Positions 8,662 through 16,181 of a stretch of DNA of 28,191 nt are shown one piece after another. The notes beneath the pieces were generated by a model. It was not told the DNA's origin, ran no database searches, and saw nothing but the letters and a program-made list of their open reading frames with translations. The stretch is from JBAXLO01 sp037134755 (GTDB taxonomy: Bacteria > Bacteroidota > Bacteroidia > Bacteroidales > JACABE01). The position numbers and the translations under genes are program-made. Location of the stretch: positions 1-28,191 of the forward strand of contig JBAXLO010000036.1 of assembly GCA_037134755.1 (NCBI GenBank), written 5' to 3'. The first letter of the stretch is position 1, and each line of letters opens with the position of its first letter.

Positions 8662-9714
8662 TTATTTTGTTACTTTTGAAAACTTAACTGCATCACCAGG
8701 CTTCATAAATAGTAATCCTGTGGTAATTACGGTATCTCCTTCTTCAATTCCCGATACTATTTCTATCGTTGATTCTTTTCTTATTCCTGTTTTTACTTTA
8801 ACTGATTTCACTTTTCCGCCCTTGGCTATCAATAAGCTCTTGTCTTTTTCCTGTGGTATTACTGCTTGCGTAGGAACCATTATAGCATCTTTATTTTCGC
8901 CAAGAGTTAATTCAACATTTGCAAATTTACCCGGCACAAGCGATTTTGCTTTGCTGTTAACGAGTGCTCTAACATTTAAATTTCGTGTGTTAGCATCAAT
9001 TCCCTCTTCGGTAGCCATAACTGTTGCATCATATTTAGCATCATCTCCTTGAACTGTAAACTTAAGATCCTTGCCTTTTACAACTTCTTTACTATATTTT
9101 TCAGGAACACTAAAATCTATTTTCAATTGTTGAACAGCTCTTATGGTTGTCAGTGCGATAGTTGGTGAAACCTGTGCACCAAGGCTTATGTTTTTCAAAC
9201 CAATAGTACCATCATAAGGAGCAAGTATTTCTGTTTTCCTAATTTGCACTTTCATCACATCTACATCGGCCTCTATCGAATTTACTTGCAACACTGTCTG
9301 ATCATAATCCAGCTGACTTATGCCATTTACTTTCATTAAATCGCCTTGACGTTTCTTAGTTTGTTCGGCTATTAGTAATTGAGCCTGAAGTTTTTTAAGT
9401 TGTGCTTGAAGATCTCCATCAAAGAGCTTTACTAATAAAGTTCCTTTTTTAACTGTTTTCCCTTCCGGGATATTTATGTCGACAACTCTGCCTGATATTT
9501 CGGGCATCAGCACTGTTTCGTCAAAAGATTTTATTGTTCCCGATACAGATATGATAGTATTTAATAAAGAAGGCCCTACTATAAACCCTTCAACCATCAT
9601 TGTTTTGCCAATGGGTTTTATAGCTTTATCTTTGTCGGCTTTACCTGATGAACAAGAATAAAATGCTATAATAATTGATACAAATAGTAAAAGTAATGAT
9701 TTAAATTTTCTCAT
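8662..9714 (-). CDS. Periplasmic adaptor (membrane fusion) lipoprotein of the RND pump
   Basis: A 350-aa protein from the ATG at 9714. A TTG three codons upstream would also be open, but the ATG gives the normal signal sequence MRKFK followed by a hydrophobic run. The lipobox FYSC puts the lipidated Cys at residue 21. Domains in order: N-terminal beta segment, lipoyl-like half (GRVVDINIPEGKTVKKGTLL), alpha-hairpin (QAQLKKLQAQLLIAEQTKK...), second lipoyl half (ILAPYDGTIGLKNISLGAQV), beta-barrel, and membrane-proximal domain ending GLLFMKPGDAVKF. This is the HlyD/AcrA family that bridges pump and TolC channel. First gene of the operon. Confidence 0.95.
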   Translation of the reverse strand: MRKFKSLLLLFVSIIIAFYSCSSGKADKDKAIKPIGKTMMVEGFIVGPSLLNTIISVSGTIKSFDETVLMPEISGRVVDINIPEGKTVKKGTLLVKLFDGDLQAQLKKLQAQLLIAEQTKKRQGDLMKVNGISQLDYDQTVLQVNSIEADVDVMKVQIRKTEILAPYDGTIGLKNISLGAQVSPTIALTTIRAVQQLKIDFSVPEKYSKEVVKGKDLKFTVQGDDAKYDATVMATEEGIDANTRNLNVRALVNSKAKSLVPGKFANVELTLGENKDAIMVPTQAVIPQEKDKSLLIAKGGKVKSVKVKTGIRKESTIEIVSGIEEGDTVITTGLLFMKPGDAVKFSKVTK

Positions 9715-9758
9715 TTTATGCAATTTTCAATGAATTAAATATGAATTGAATTTAGGTG

Positions 9759-9766
9759 CAAAAGTA
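9759..9766 (-). promoter_or_regulatory. Candidate -7 box for the efflux operon
   Basis: On the minus strand this reads TACTTTTG, an exact match to the Bacteroidota -7 pattern TAnnTTTG, about 45 bases upstream of the adaptor ATG. No convincing TTTG is seen at the expected -33 distance, so this is a candidate only. Confidence 0.4.
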
Positions 9767-9926
9767 CTTATTATAAATTTAATAAACGTTGGTTTTATAA
9801 ACTTTAAGCATTATTTAACATTATAATTTTAAGAAAGGCAATTGCTACTGTTAATTTTTTATTTTATTAATTATTACGTATTGATTTATTAGATAACTAA
9901 ACTAGTAAATAGTTTAATTTAAAAAC

Positions 9927-9948
9927 ATTTTAAAAAGCTTTTTAAAAT
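9927..9948 (-). terminator. AT-rich palindrome downstream of the SRPBCC gene
   Basis: A perfect 22-bp palindrome (11-base arms ATTTTAAAAAG / CTTTTTAAAAT) centred on AAGCTT. It starts 17 bases after the stop of the minus-strand gene at 9965 and is followed on that strand by a GTTTTT run. It is probably the transcript end, although the stem has almost no G-C pairs. Confidence 0.45.
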
Positions 9949-9964
9949 TATGCTACAAAGAGAG

Positions 9965-10366
9965 CTACTGCTTTTTTAGCAATGCTTTCATTGGTTTCCA
10001 GTAATATAGTTTCCAACCTTCGGTAAGCTCCGCCACTTTATGTTCGGGCACATCGGTTTGTTGCAGTGTTAGTTTTGTTTTATTATCGAGCTTTTTGAAT
10101 TTAAAGGTGCATATTGAATAATGTTCATCGGGCCAACCGTCTTCAGCGAAGTGCCACGCCTGAACTATCTTTTCTCCTTCCACTAATTCGATGTTATATC
10201 CTACAATATATCCATTATAAATATCGAATTTTCCATTAACTTTTTTACTCATCTTAACATCAAAACCTGTAAAAGCGGCATGTTTCTTTTCATCCATAAT
10301 TAGGTTATATACTTCAATAGGTGAGGCATCAAATGTAGCTGTTTGTGTAATAGTTTTTGTTTCCAT
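9965..10366 (-). CDS. SRPBCC (START-like, AHSA1-type) domain protein
   Basis: A 133-aa soluble protein. It opens with TQTATFDASPIEVYNLIMDEKKHAAFTG, the usual first strand and helix of the SRPBCC fold. It continues with GKFDIYNGYIVGYNIELVEGEKIVQAWHF, the central sheet in which the AHSA1 group carries a similar 'G...G.n.ele.g.kiv..W' pattern, and ends with the C-terminal helix AELTEGWKLYYWKPMKALL. These domains bind hydrophobic ligands in a deep cavity or act as Hsp90 co-chaperone-like modules; the ligand here is unknown. It is a single gene, upstream of but separate from the efflux operon by 250 bases. Nothing ties the two together except location. Confidence 0.85.
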   Translation of the reverse strand: METKTITQTATFDASPIEVYNLIMDEKKHAAFTGFDVKMSKKVNGKFDIYNGYIVGYNIELVEGEKIVQAWHFAEDGWPDEHYSICTFKFKKLDNKTKLTLQQTDVPEHKVAELTEGWKLYYWKPMKALLKKQ

Positions 10367-10412
10367 AATGATAATTATTGTGTTTATTTGTTTTGTTTTT
10401 AGATTTATTTTA

Positions 10413-10420
10413 CAAAAATA
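10413..10420 (-). promoter_or_regulatory. Candidate -7 box for the SRPBCC gene
   Basis: Reads TATTTTTG on the minus strand (TAnnTTTG), 47 bases upstream of the ATG at 10366. No clear -33 element is seen. Confidence 0.35.
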
Positions 10421-10643
10421 CTTCTTTTTTATCTAAATTAATATTCTTATCAATAGTAATTTTCGAAAAAATATTCTTCTTCATATTACAATTACTGTCT
10501 TTATTAAATTAACTTTAATTAACGTTTGACAAAAAAGTATTAAAGACATCTATAATATTAATAATAAAACAATTCATAATAAAATTGTTCATTATTTTTG
10601 ATTATTTTCTATATATAATAAACCAAAATATAGGCTAAATGTG

Positions 10644-10832
10644 TCTTTATATCGAATAACTTTATCTTTATATCGAATAACTTTGCCTATAGAGCGAATA
10701 ACTTTACCGCTAGAGAGAATAACTTTGCCGTTATATCGAATAACTTTACCTATAGAGCGAATAACTTTACCTATAGAGCGAATAACTTTAACTTTATATC
10801 GAATAACTTTATCTTTATATCGAATAACTTTG
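10644..10832. repeat. 21-bp tandem array A (nine units)
   Basis: Nine units of exactly 21 bp without spacers. The core GAATAACTTT is identical in all nine. Two unit types alternate: one with TATATCGA before the core (Y) and one with TAGAGCGA or similar (E). The order is Y Y E E Y E E Y Y, a mirror-symmetric arrangement. Units 2, 4 and 9 end in G, making TAACTTTG, which equals the Bacteroidota -7 pattern TAnnTTTG. A degenerate copy follows at 10833 onward. Confidence 0.95.
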
Positions 10833-10915
10833 CCTTTTAGCCAATATTTTGTTACTTTTATCTCAACAAAATAAGGATTATATTTAAGAAAAGGAATAAC
10901 TTTGAGATATTTAGC

Positions 10916-11266
10916 TTATGATTTGCCGGGTTTGTAGAAAACAACGTTGACTTTTTCAAGAGTAATTAAGCCTCCATGCTTGGGATTGTCAAAATACTTT
11001 TCAATAGTTTTAACAAAAGCATTAATTTTATCAGCTTCATCAATCATTTCGATAATAATCGGCAAATCATCCGACACAGCTAATATCTTAGCTGTGTGTA
11101 TAAAACTATGTGCCCCATATGACATGATGCCTCTGAGAACAGTGGCACCGGCAATACCATAATTTTTGGCTTCATGCACAATAGTTTCGTAAAGCGGCGT
11201 GCTATTTATCTTATCCAAAGAGCCTGTATATATTCTTAATAAAAGAGTTTCAGTATTTGCATCCAT
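10916..11266 (-). CDS. DUF190 family protein, fluoride-channel neighbour
   Basis: A 116-aa protein matching the DUF190 family: an opening strand LLLRIYTGSLDK, then LYETIVHEAKNYGIAGATVLRGIMSYGAH, the most conserved segment, and DLPIIIEMIDEADKINAFVKTIE. DUF190 proteins have a PII-like ferredoxin fold and are often encoded beside crcB, so a role in controlling or assisting fluoride export is the usual guess; the exact function is not established. It is the last gene of the rlmB-crcB operon, 12 bases after crcB. Confidence 0.92.
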   Translation of the reverse strand: MDANTETLLLRIYTGSLDKINSTPLYETIVHEAKNYGIAGATVLRGIMSYGAHSFIHTAKILAVSDDLPIIIEMIDEADKINAFVKTIEKYFDNPKHGGLITLEKVNVVFYKPGKS

Positions 11267-11278
11267 AATATGTTTATT

Positions 11279-11656
11279 TTAAATAGCTTTAACAATAACA
11301 ACACCTAAATATGCGGCAAGTATGCCCAAAAACACACTCAAAGTAATATATCCCGAAGCGATAAGTATTTCTCTATCTCTAAATAGCTGAAGAACATCAT
11401 ACGAAAAGGTAGAAAAAGTAGTAAAACCACCACAAAAACCGGTAGCTAAAAACATTAAAACTTCGGGTTTCAGAATATTTCCTTTCTCACTAAAGGCATA
11501 AATCATACCTATCAAAAAACAACCTAATACATTAATAGTAAACGTGCCCAAAGGAAAAGATGATGGGTAATATTTGTTAATAAAAACCTGACCTAGATAG
11601 CGTGCCACACTACCTGCAAAACCTCCCGAACCAACTATTAAGATCATTTTGAACAT
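11279..11656 (-). CDS. crcB: Fluoride ion channel CrcB/FluC
   Basis: A 125-aa protein with four expected membrane helices, the normal size. Signature segments: GSGGFAGSVARY (residues 9-20, with Arg20), GTFTINVLGCFLIG (37-50, with Asn42), and GFCGGFTTFSTFS (73-85), which holds the Phe-box and the helix break that binds the central Na+. By family knowledge it forms dual-topology dimers in the inner membrane that let F- leak out and protect enolase and pyrophosphatase. The ATG at 11656 lies 9 bases after the rlmB stop; an ATG three codons in (11647) is an alternative start. No fluoride riboswitch is visible upstream of the operon. Confidence 0.96.
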   Translation of the reverse strand: MFKMILIVGSGGFAGSVARYLGQVFINKYYPSSFPLGTFTINVLGCFLIGMIYAFSEKGNILKPEVLMFLATGFCGGFTTFSTFSYDVLQLFRDREILIASGYITLSVFLGILAAYLGVVIVKAI

Positions 11657-11665
11657 AGGACGAAT

Positions 11666-12403
11666 TTATAGAGTGCGTTGCCTGATAGCTTCATAAAGAA
11701 TAACGCCACAAGCCACCGAAACGTTTAATGATTCAATATCACCACTCAAAGGTATCTTAACTTTATGATCGCTTAAGCGAATATATTCAGGTGAAACGCC
11801 ATCTTCTTCCGAACCCATAATGATAGCGGTAGGAGGGAGGAAGTCTGTCTTATAAATGTAATCATCAGTCTTTTCTGTAGCTGCTATTATTTGCAAACCG
11901 CTTTTCTTTAGATAATCAATAGTTTCTTTAAGATTATCACTTTTGCAAACAGGAATCTTATGCAACGCACCAGCTGAAGTTTTTACAGCATCAGAGTTAA
12001 TTTGAGCACTCCCTCTGGTAGGAACAATTATTGCATCAACACCTGCACACTCAGCAGTTCGGGTGATAGCACCAAAATTGCGGACATCCGTAATCCTATC
12101 TAAAATAAGAATAAGAGGAGTTTTGCCTTGTTCGTAAATAAAAGGGATAACACTCTCCACTTTGGTGTATGATATGATTGAAGTATAAGCTACTATCCCC
12201 TGATGATTCTTCGGAGTAAGTTTATTTAGCTTTTCAACAGGCACATATTGACTATGCACATCATTTTCTTTTAAAAGATGAAATAATTCAATGTAAATCT
12301 CACCCCTTAAGCCGTTTTGTATAAATATTTTCTCTATTTCTTTCCCGGATTTAATTGCTTCTATTACCGGACGAAGCCCATAAATTAAATTTTCTTTGTC
12401 CAT
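11666..12403 (-). CDS. rlmB: 23S rRNA 2'-O-ribose methyltransferase, RlmB type (TrmH/SpoU family)
   Basis: A 245-aa protein. Residues 4-80 form the L30e-like RNA-binding domain opening with ENLIYGLRPVIEAI. Residues ~95-243 form the knotted SPOUT domain with all three motifs: NFGAITRTA (109-117, catalytic Arg), GSEEDGVS (197-204) and SLNVSVACGVILYE (225-238). The family methylates a guanosine ribose with S-adenosylmethionine; in E. coli RlmB this is G2251 in the peptidyl-transferase P loop. The exact target in this organism is inferred. It heads a three-gene operon with crcB and DUF190, with gaps of 9 and 12 bases. Confidence 0.92.
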   Translation of the reverse strand: MDKENLIYGLRPVIEAIKSGKEIEKIFIQNGLRGEIYIELFHLLKENDVHSQYVPVEKLNKLTPKNHQGIVAYTSIISYTKVESVIPFIYEQGKTPLILILDRITDVRNFGAITRTAECAGVDAIIVPTRGSAQINSDAVKTSAGALHKIPVCKSDNLKETIDYLKKSGLQIIAATEKTDDYIYKTDFLPPTAIIMGSEEDGVSPEYIRLSDHKVKIPLSGDIESLNVSVACGVILYEAIRQRTL

Positions 12404-12467
12404 TATTATATTATTAAACTTAATTGTTAATTTTTAATTGTTAATTATTAATATTATTTCAAATAAT

Positions 12468-12495
12468 CGTAATTCGTAATTCGTAATTCGTAATT
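12468..12495 (+). repeat. Heptanucleotide repeat, four units of CGTAATT
   Basis: Four exact head-to-tail copies of CGTAATT, lying 7 to 34 bases after the stop of the GWxTD gene (minus strand). The reverse-complement version occurs at 15248-15272. Confidence 0.9.
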
Positions 12496-12501
12496 AATTT
12501 C

Positions 12502-13743
12502 TCATCTTCTCCAGTTACTTACCGCATCAAACCACGTAGCCTTCATATCCGGATCCCTTTTTAAAACATAATCATTCTCAGTAAGAGGATTTTCAATCTT
12601 ATCGAAAATAAACTTCAAAGATAGTAAAATTCCTGATTCGCCATATATCCATGTTTCAGTTTTTGAGCTGCGATAAACAGTGGTAGGCGGACCATATATA
12701 GTGTAAATCATGCCTCTATCGGTACGCCAGCCCTCAACATAAGAAGTAAAGAAACGATTTGCATCTTTTACCGCAGTATAATATTTTTTTATTAAAGATA
12801 TCGCTCTGTCAGGATTCCCAGCAATCTCAAGCCAGAACTTATCCACAGCAGTTTTATAATCTACACTTTGAGTTATTTCTTCATACTCCTTTTTTGTAGA
12901 AAGATATCGTAAAGGATAGATCATTTCAATAGGAGTTTTTACAATTGGAAAGCCATCATAGAACTGATATATAGTTAATCCATCAGTATTTGTAGTGTCT
13001 GCCTGGAAATGATAAATACCTTCGTTATTTAAAGTTATATAATTAGATTCAAAATTATTTATTTTAAGAGTAAAACTACTGTCAGCAACAAATTTAGGAG
13101 CTTTAGGTGCAACAATTGTGTAAAGTGGCGGTGCAATAGTGTTTCTTGGTTTATAATATTTTACATAAAGTAATTTAATGTTGATATTATTACAAACAAT
13201 TTTAAAAGCTTCCCCATTTTGAATATAATTTTTGAAAAGAGTATTGCCAACATCATCCTTTAACTGATAATTTTGACTCGAAAAAGCATTTAATTTATGA
13301 ATAGGCACGTAACAATCAGCAATATTACGCCTATCAAGATCATTAAGAGTAAGTTTAAGAAGGTATTCCTTATTATATAGCTTATGAAGAGCGATAGGAG
13401 GGTAGGAAATGGTGTTATTTTTCAACAAATTAGAGTCATTAATGTAAATATTAGTCTGATCAATATCACTACTTTGTACTTTAGTTTCTTCTTTTAAATC
13501 ATATATATCATAACTGATCTCAAAACCGTTAACAGCCTCAACAGATAGGTTAGATTGTTCGAAACGAAGGTTTAAAACCGAAGTACTATCCGAAGTATGC
13601 CAGATAGAAGTTTCAATTGCATTGCTTTTGTTTTGAGGATTATAAGATTGGGCAAAATTAACATCCCTAATAGTGTACATACCCCCGCAAGAGCTAAGAA
13701 AAGCAAGCCCAATGACTACAATATATAACTTTAAGCTACTCAT
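12502..13743 (-). CDS. GWxTD-domain lipoprotein
   Basis: A 413-aa protein. Signal peptide MSSLKLYIVVIGLAF ends in the lipobox LSSC with Cys19. The N-terminal half is beta-rich and looks like a carbohydrate- or peptide-binding sandwich (unassigned). The C-terminal ~110 residues carry the GWxTD motif as GWRTD (338-342) followed by RGMIYTIYGPP, then TETWIYGESG. The GWxTD domain is widespread in Bacteroidota and some other bacteria, with unknown function. It is downstream of rmuC (54-base gap), so the two may be co-transcribed. The likely location is the periplasmic or outer face of a membrane. Confidence 0.88.
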   Translation of the reverse strand: MSSLKLYIVVIGLAFLSSCGGMYTIRDVNFAQSYNPQNKSNAIETSIWHTSDSTSVLNLRFEQSNLSVEAVNGFEISYDIYDLKEETKVQSSDIDQTNIYINDSNLLKNNTISYPPIALHKLYNKEYLLKLTLNDLDRRNIADCYVPIHKLNAFSSQNYQLKDDVGNTLFKNYIQNGEAFKIVCNNINIKLLYVKYYKPRNTIAPPLYTIVAPKAPKFVADSSFTLKINNFESNYITLNNEGIYHFQADTTNTDGLTIYQFYDGFPIVKTPIEMIYPLRYLSTKKEYEEITQSVDYKTAVDKFWLEIAGNPDRAISLIKKYYTAVKDANRFFTSYVEGWRTDRGMIYTIYGPPTTVYRSSKTETWIYGESGILLSLKFIFDKIENPLTENDYVLKRDPDMKATWFDAVSNWRR

Positions 13744-13797
13744 TTCCTTTATTAATTATAATAAATATTCCATAATTAATTACATTTACAATTCATC

Positions 13798-15177
13798 TTA
13801 ATCATTGTCTTCAGTTTCGGGTAGAAACTCCATTTGTTTGCCTGCAATAGCAGAGATATCCTTCTTATTTTTAGCCCCTAGCTTCTTAAGTTTCTCTATT
13901 TTGCTAATGATATTCCCATTACCTACATATAATTTATTGCTAGCTTCATCATAAGTCTTACGAACGGTATCTAATTGGTTACCCATTCGTTTAAAGTCCT
14001 CAATTAGATTAGCAAATTTATCATACATGCTACCTGCTTCCTTGGCAATTTCATTTGCATTCTGAGTTTGCTTCTCTCTTTTCCAGATAGACTCAATAGT
14101 TTTTAAGGTAGCCAGCAAAGTGGAAGGACTTACGATGACAACCCGACGCTCCCAGGCAAAATTAAATAACTCTATATCCTGTTGAATAGCAATACTGAAA
14201 GAAGATTCAATCGGAAGGAACATCAAAACGAAATCAGGGGAATTAAAAGACTCAGAATGGGCATAACTCTTTTCGCTAAGCCCCTTTACATGGTTCTTAA
14301 TTGAGTCAATATGTTGTTTTGCAAACTTATCTTTATCTTCTATAGTTTCAGCACTCGAAAATTGCTCATAAGCTACCAGAGAAACCTTGGAATCAATGAT
14401 AATATGCTTATTATCCGGTAGCTTTATTACAACATCAGGGCGAATCATTTCGCCATTTTCGTTACGTGCAGTAAATTGTGTTTCATATTCTTCGCCTTTT
14501 ATCAAACCTGAGCGTTCAAGAATCCTTTCCAGCACAACTTCACCCCAGTTACCTTGTTTTTTAGAGTCGCCTTTTAAAGCTTTGGTAAGATTATTTGCTT
14601 CTTCACTAATCTTACTGTTAAGATCATAAAGCTTTTTTACTTCTTCTCGAAGACTTACACTGTCTCTGATTCCTTTTTCATGAGTATCTTGTACTTTCTG
14701 TTCGAAAGTTATTATTTTTTCTTTTAATGGATTCAAAATATCAGCAATATTCTTTTGATTAACGGCAGTAAACTCCTGTGAATTTTGTTTTAAAATCTTA
14801 TTAGCGATGTTTTCGAACTCGGTTGTGAACTTCTTTTGCAAATCTTCTAACTCTGCTTTCTGAGTATTGAGTTTATCCTGTAGATTTCTGAATTCAGTTT
14901 CAGCTTTAGCTATACGACTATTCAAAGCTTCAGACTTTTGTTGTTCGTTAGCTAATAGACCTTTTAGTTCTTGCTTCTCCTTTTCCAATCTATTAATCAA
15001 ATCTTCATTAGATTTAGTTATTGTTTCTTTTTCAGTTTGTAATATAAGCAATTTGCGATTGCTTTCGTTTAAGATATTCTCTATCTCTAATTTTTTCTTG
15101 TTCCAGTTGTTTTGAGAAAGCATCCAAGCAGCCAGAAAGCCCAAAGCTAAAGCTATAATAACCAGTAAAATTTCCAT
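13798..15177 (-). CDS. rmuC: DNA recombination protein RmuC
   Basis: A 459-aa protein from the ATG at 15177. A TTG 12 codons upstream (15213) would also be open, but the ATG gives the usual RmuC start, a single N-terminal membrane helix (EILLVIIALALGFLAAWML) followed by a long coiled coil (~residues 30-190). The C-terminal domain holds GNWGEVVLERILERSGLI and RPDVVIKLPDNKHIIIDSKVSL, the conserved PD-(D/E)xK nuclease-like segment (Asp and DSK). RmuC limits recombination between inverted repeats in E. coli; its biochemical activity is poorly known. It is followed by the GWxTD lipoprotein. A TAnnTTTG box lies 26-33 bases upstream of the ATG, inside the longer frame, which supports the shorter start. 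Confidence 0.93.
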   Translation of the reverse strand: MEILLVIIALALGFLAAWMLSQNNWNKKKLEIENILNESNRKLLILQTEKETITKSNEDLINRLEKEKQELKGLLANEQQKSEALNSRIAKAETEFRNLQDKLNTQKAELEDLQKKFTTEFENIANKILKQNSQEFTAVNQKNIADILNPLKEKIITFEQKVQDTHEKGIRDSVSLREEVKKLYDLNSKISEEANNLTKALKGDSKKQGNWGEVVLERILERSGLIKGEEYETQFTARNENGEMIRPDVVIKLPDNKHIIIDSKVSLVAYEQFSSAETIEDKDKFAKQHIDSIKNHVKGLSEKSYAHSESFNSPDFVLMFLPIESSFSIAIQQDIELFNFAWERRVVIVSPSTLLATLKTIESIWKREKQTQNANEIAKEAGSMYDKFANLIEDFKRMGNQLDTVRKTYDEASNKLYVGNGNIISKIEKLKKLGAKNKKDISAIAGKQMEFLPETEDND

Positions 15178-15202
15178 GTGTAGTATATGATTTATAATTT
15201 TA

Positions 15203-15210
15203 CAAATGTA
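15203..15210 (-). promoter_or_regulatory. Candidate -7 box for rmuC
   Basis: Reads TACATTTG on the minus strand (TAnnTTTG), 26 bases upstream of the rmuC ATG. No convincing -33 TTTG is seen at the usual distance. Confidence 0.4.
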
Positions 15211-15247
15211 CAAAAAGAATTTGGAATCTAAGATTATTAAAAGGCAT

Positions 15248-15272
15248 AATTACGAATTACGAATAACGAATT
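15248..15272 (-). repeat. Heptanucleotide repeat, reverse-complement copy
   Basis: AATTACG twice, AATAACG once, then AATT. This is the reverse complement of the CGTAATT repeat at 12468-12495, so the rmuC-GWxTD pair is bracketed by inverted short repeats. Confidence 0.85.
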
Positions 15273-15361
15273 AAGATTTGATATTTGTTAATGTCTTTAA
15301 AATTATTTTATTATATTTTAAACATGATATGAGAAATCTTGTAAATTTGTTAAAAAACGAA

Positions 15362-15655
15362 GTAATATTCTCGTATGTCAAAGTTATATTCTTATATGTA
15401 GAAGAGACTTTCTCGTATATTGAACTAATATTTTTGTGTATCAAAGTTAAATTCTTGTATGTAGAAAAGACTTTCTCGTATATTGAAGAGACTTTCTTGG
15501 ATATTGGAAAGGTTTTCTCGTACGTCAAAGAGGTTTTCTCGGATGTCGAAAAGGTTTTCACGGATGTCGAAGTTATATTTTTGGATGTTGAAGAGACTTT
15601 CTTGGATGTCGAAAAGGTTTTCTTGGATTCGGAAGAGACTTTCCTAGATTTATAA
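15362..15655. repeat. 21-bp tandem array B (14 units)
   Basis: Fourteen 21-bp units without spacers, 294 bases, ending exactly at an in-frame TAA. Read on plus from ATG 15329 it is a 108-codon frame of heptads with a fixed third-position Phe, for example VIFLYVE, ETFSYIE, KVFTDVE, ETFLDVE. The fifth residue changes from mostly Tyr in the first half to mostly Asp in the second half. The opposite strand is also open across the array, as expected for a stop-free unit with a length divisible by three. Coding status is therefore undecided. Confidence 0.9.
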
Positions 15656-15822
15656 ATGGCTTAAAGTCTTAAAATAGATTGAGTTTTCTTATTACCATTA
15701 ATTCGCAAATATATATTTAACTTATTGAAAATAAACCTAAAAGGGTTTGTTATTTAATAATTATTTTCTTAAGTAAGCACTTGTGGATTTAAGGTATTAT
15801 ATCTTGTTTTTGTTGTCCGAAT

Positions 15823-15840
15823 TCATGTATTTGTACATGA
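15823..15840. other. Small perfect hairpin in the leader region
   Basis: Arms TCATGTA / TACATGA with loop TTTG. No T-run follows. It could be an operator or an RNA fold; the function is unknown. Confidence 0.5.
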
Positions 15841-16181
15841 TAAAAGTATTAGGAGTTCTATTAATTCCTATATTTGCCACCTTAATTTAAAAGAAATAAT
15901 GTTAAGTAAAATTATTTAATGTGAAAAGTTAAATTTAAGATGGGTTTTAACTTTTATTAATATTTTGAATTTGATAGATGTACAAAAAATAAGAATTAAT
16001 TAACAAAAAATTAACAAAAGAGATTGTTAAAATCATTCGATTGTATTAAAAATTTTATATTTTTACAAACTTTTTTAGTAAGTTTTTGAAAAGATATTAT
16101 ATGTATTTTGTAGATAAAATGTGACTTATGAATAATATATTAAGACAGTTAATAATAGATAATTATAATAAACGTAAAACG

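Larger units (their letters stand above)
9715..9964. other. Intergenic region between SRPBCC gene and efflux operon
   Basis: AT-rich, no gene seen. It holds the candidate -7 box at 9759-9766, an inverted repeat TAAACTA/TAGTTTA at 9898-9916, and a perfect 22-bp palindrome at 9927-9948. Confidence 0.6.
10367..10915. other. Gene-poor region holding 21-bp array A
   Basis: No convincing gene. Contents: the SRPBCC upstream region, an AT-rich stretch with a weak hairpin AACAATT/AATTGTT at 10568-10589, the tandem array at 10644-10832, and a leftover fragment GAATAACTTT near 10891-10900. A 77-codon frame with a GTG start at 10641 exists only because the 21-bp unit has no stop in that frame. I do not call it a gene. 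Confidence 0.7.

Noticed and set aside
6077..9661. Several plus-strand frames of 60-110 codons opposite the efflux genes
   Set aside because: They are antisense shadows of strongly conserved pump and adaptor genes and show no domain of their own.
9715..9723. TTG start at 9723 for the adaptor lipoprotein
   Set aside because: It adds only MHK before the normal ATG; the ATG at 9714 begins a standard lipoprotein signal.
10526..10556. TTGACA-N19-TATAAT, resembling an E. coli sigma-70 promoter
   Set aside because: Bacteroidota promoters use a different consensus, the spacing is too long, and no gene follows in that direction; such matches are common in A/T-rich DNA.
10644..10832. CRISPR array
   Set aside because: Units are contiguous 21-bp repeats with no unique spacers and no cas genes are nearby.
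10641..10874. 77-codon frame over array A
   Set aside because: A stop-free 21-bp unit keeps the frame open by itself; the start is GTG and no domain or signal is present.
15178..15213. TTG start at 15213 for rmuC
   Set aside because: The extension overlaps a TAnnTTTG box and precedes the usual membrane helix that starts at ATG 15177.
15271..15561. Minus-strand 96-codon frame over array B
   Set aside because: Same reason: a repeat with a period divisible by three and no stop stays open on both strands.
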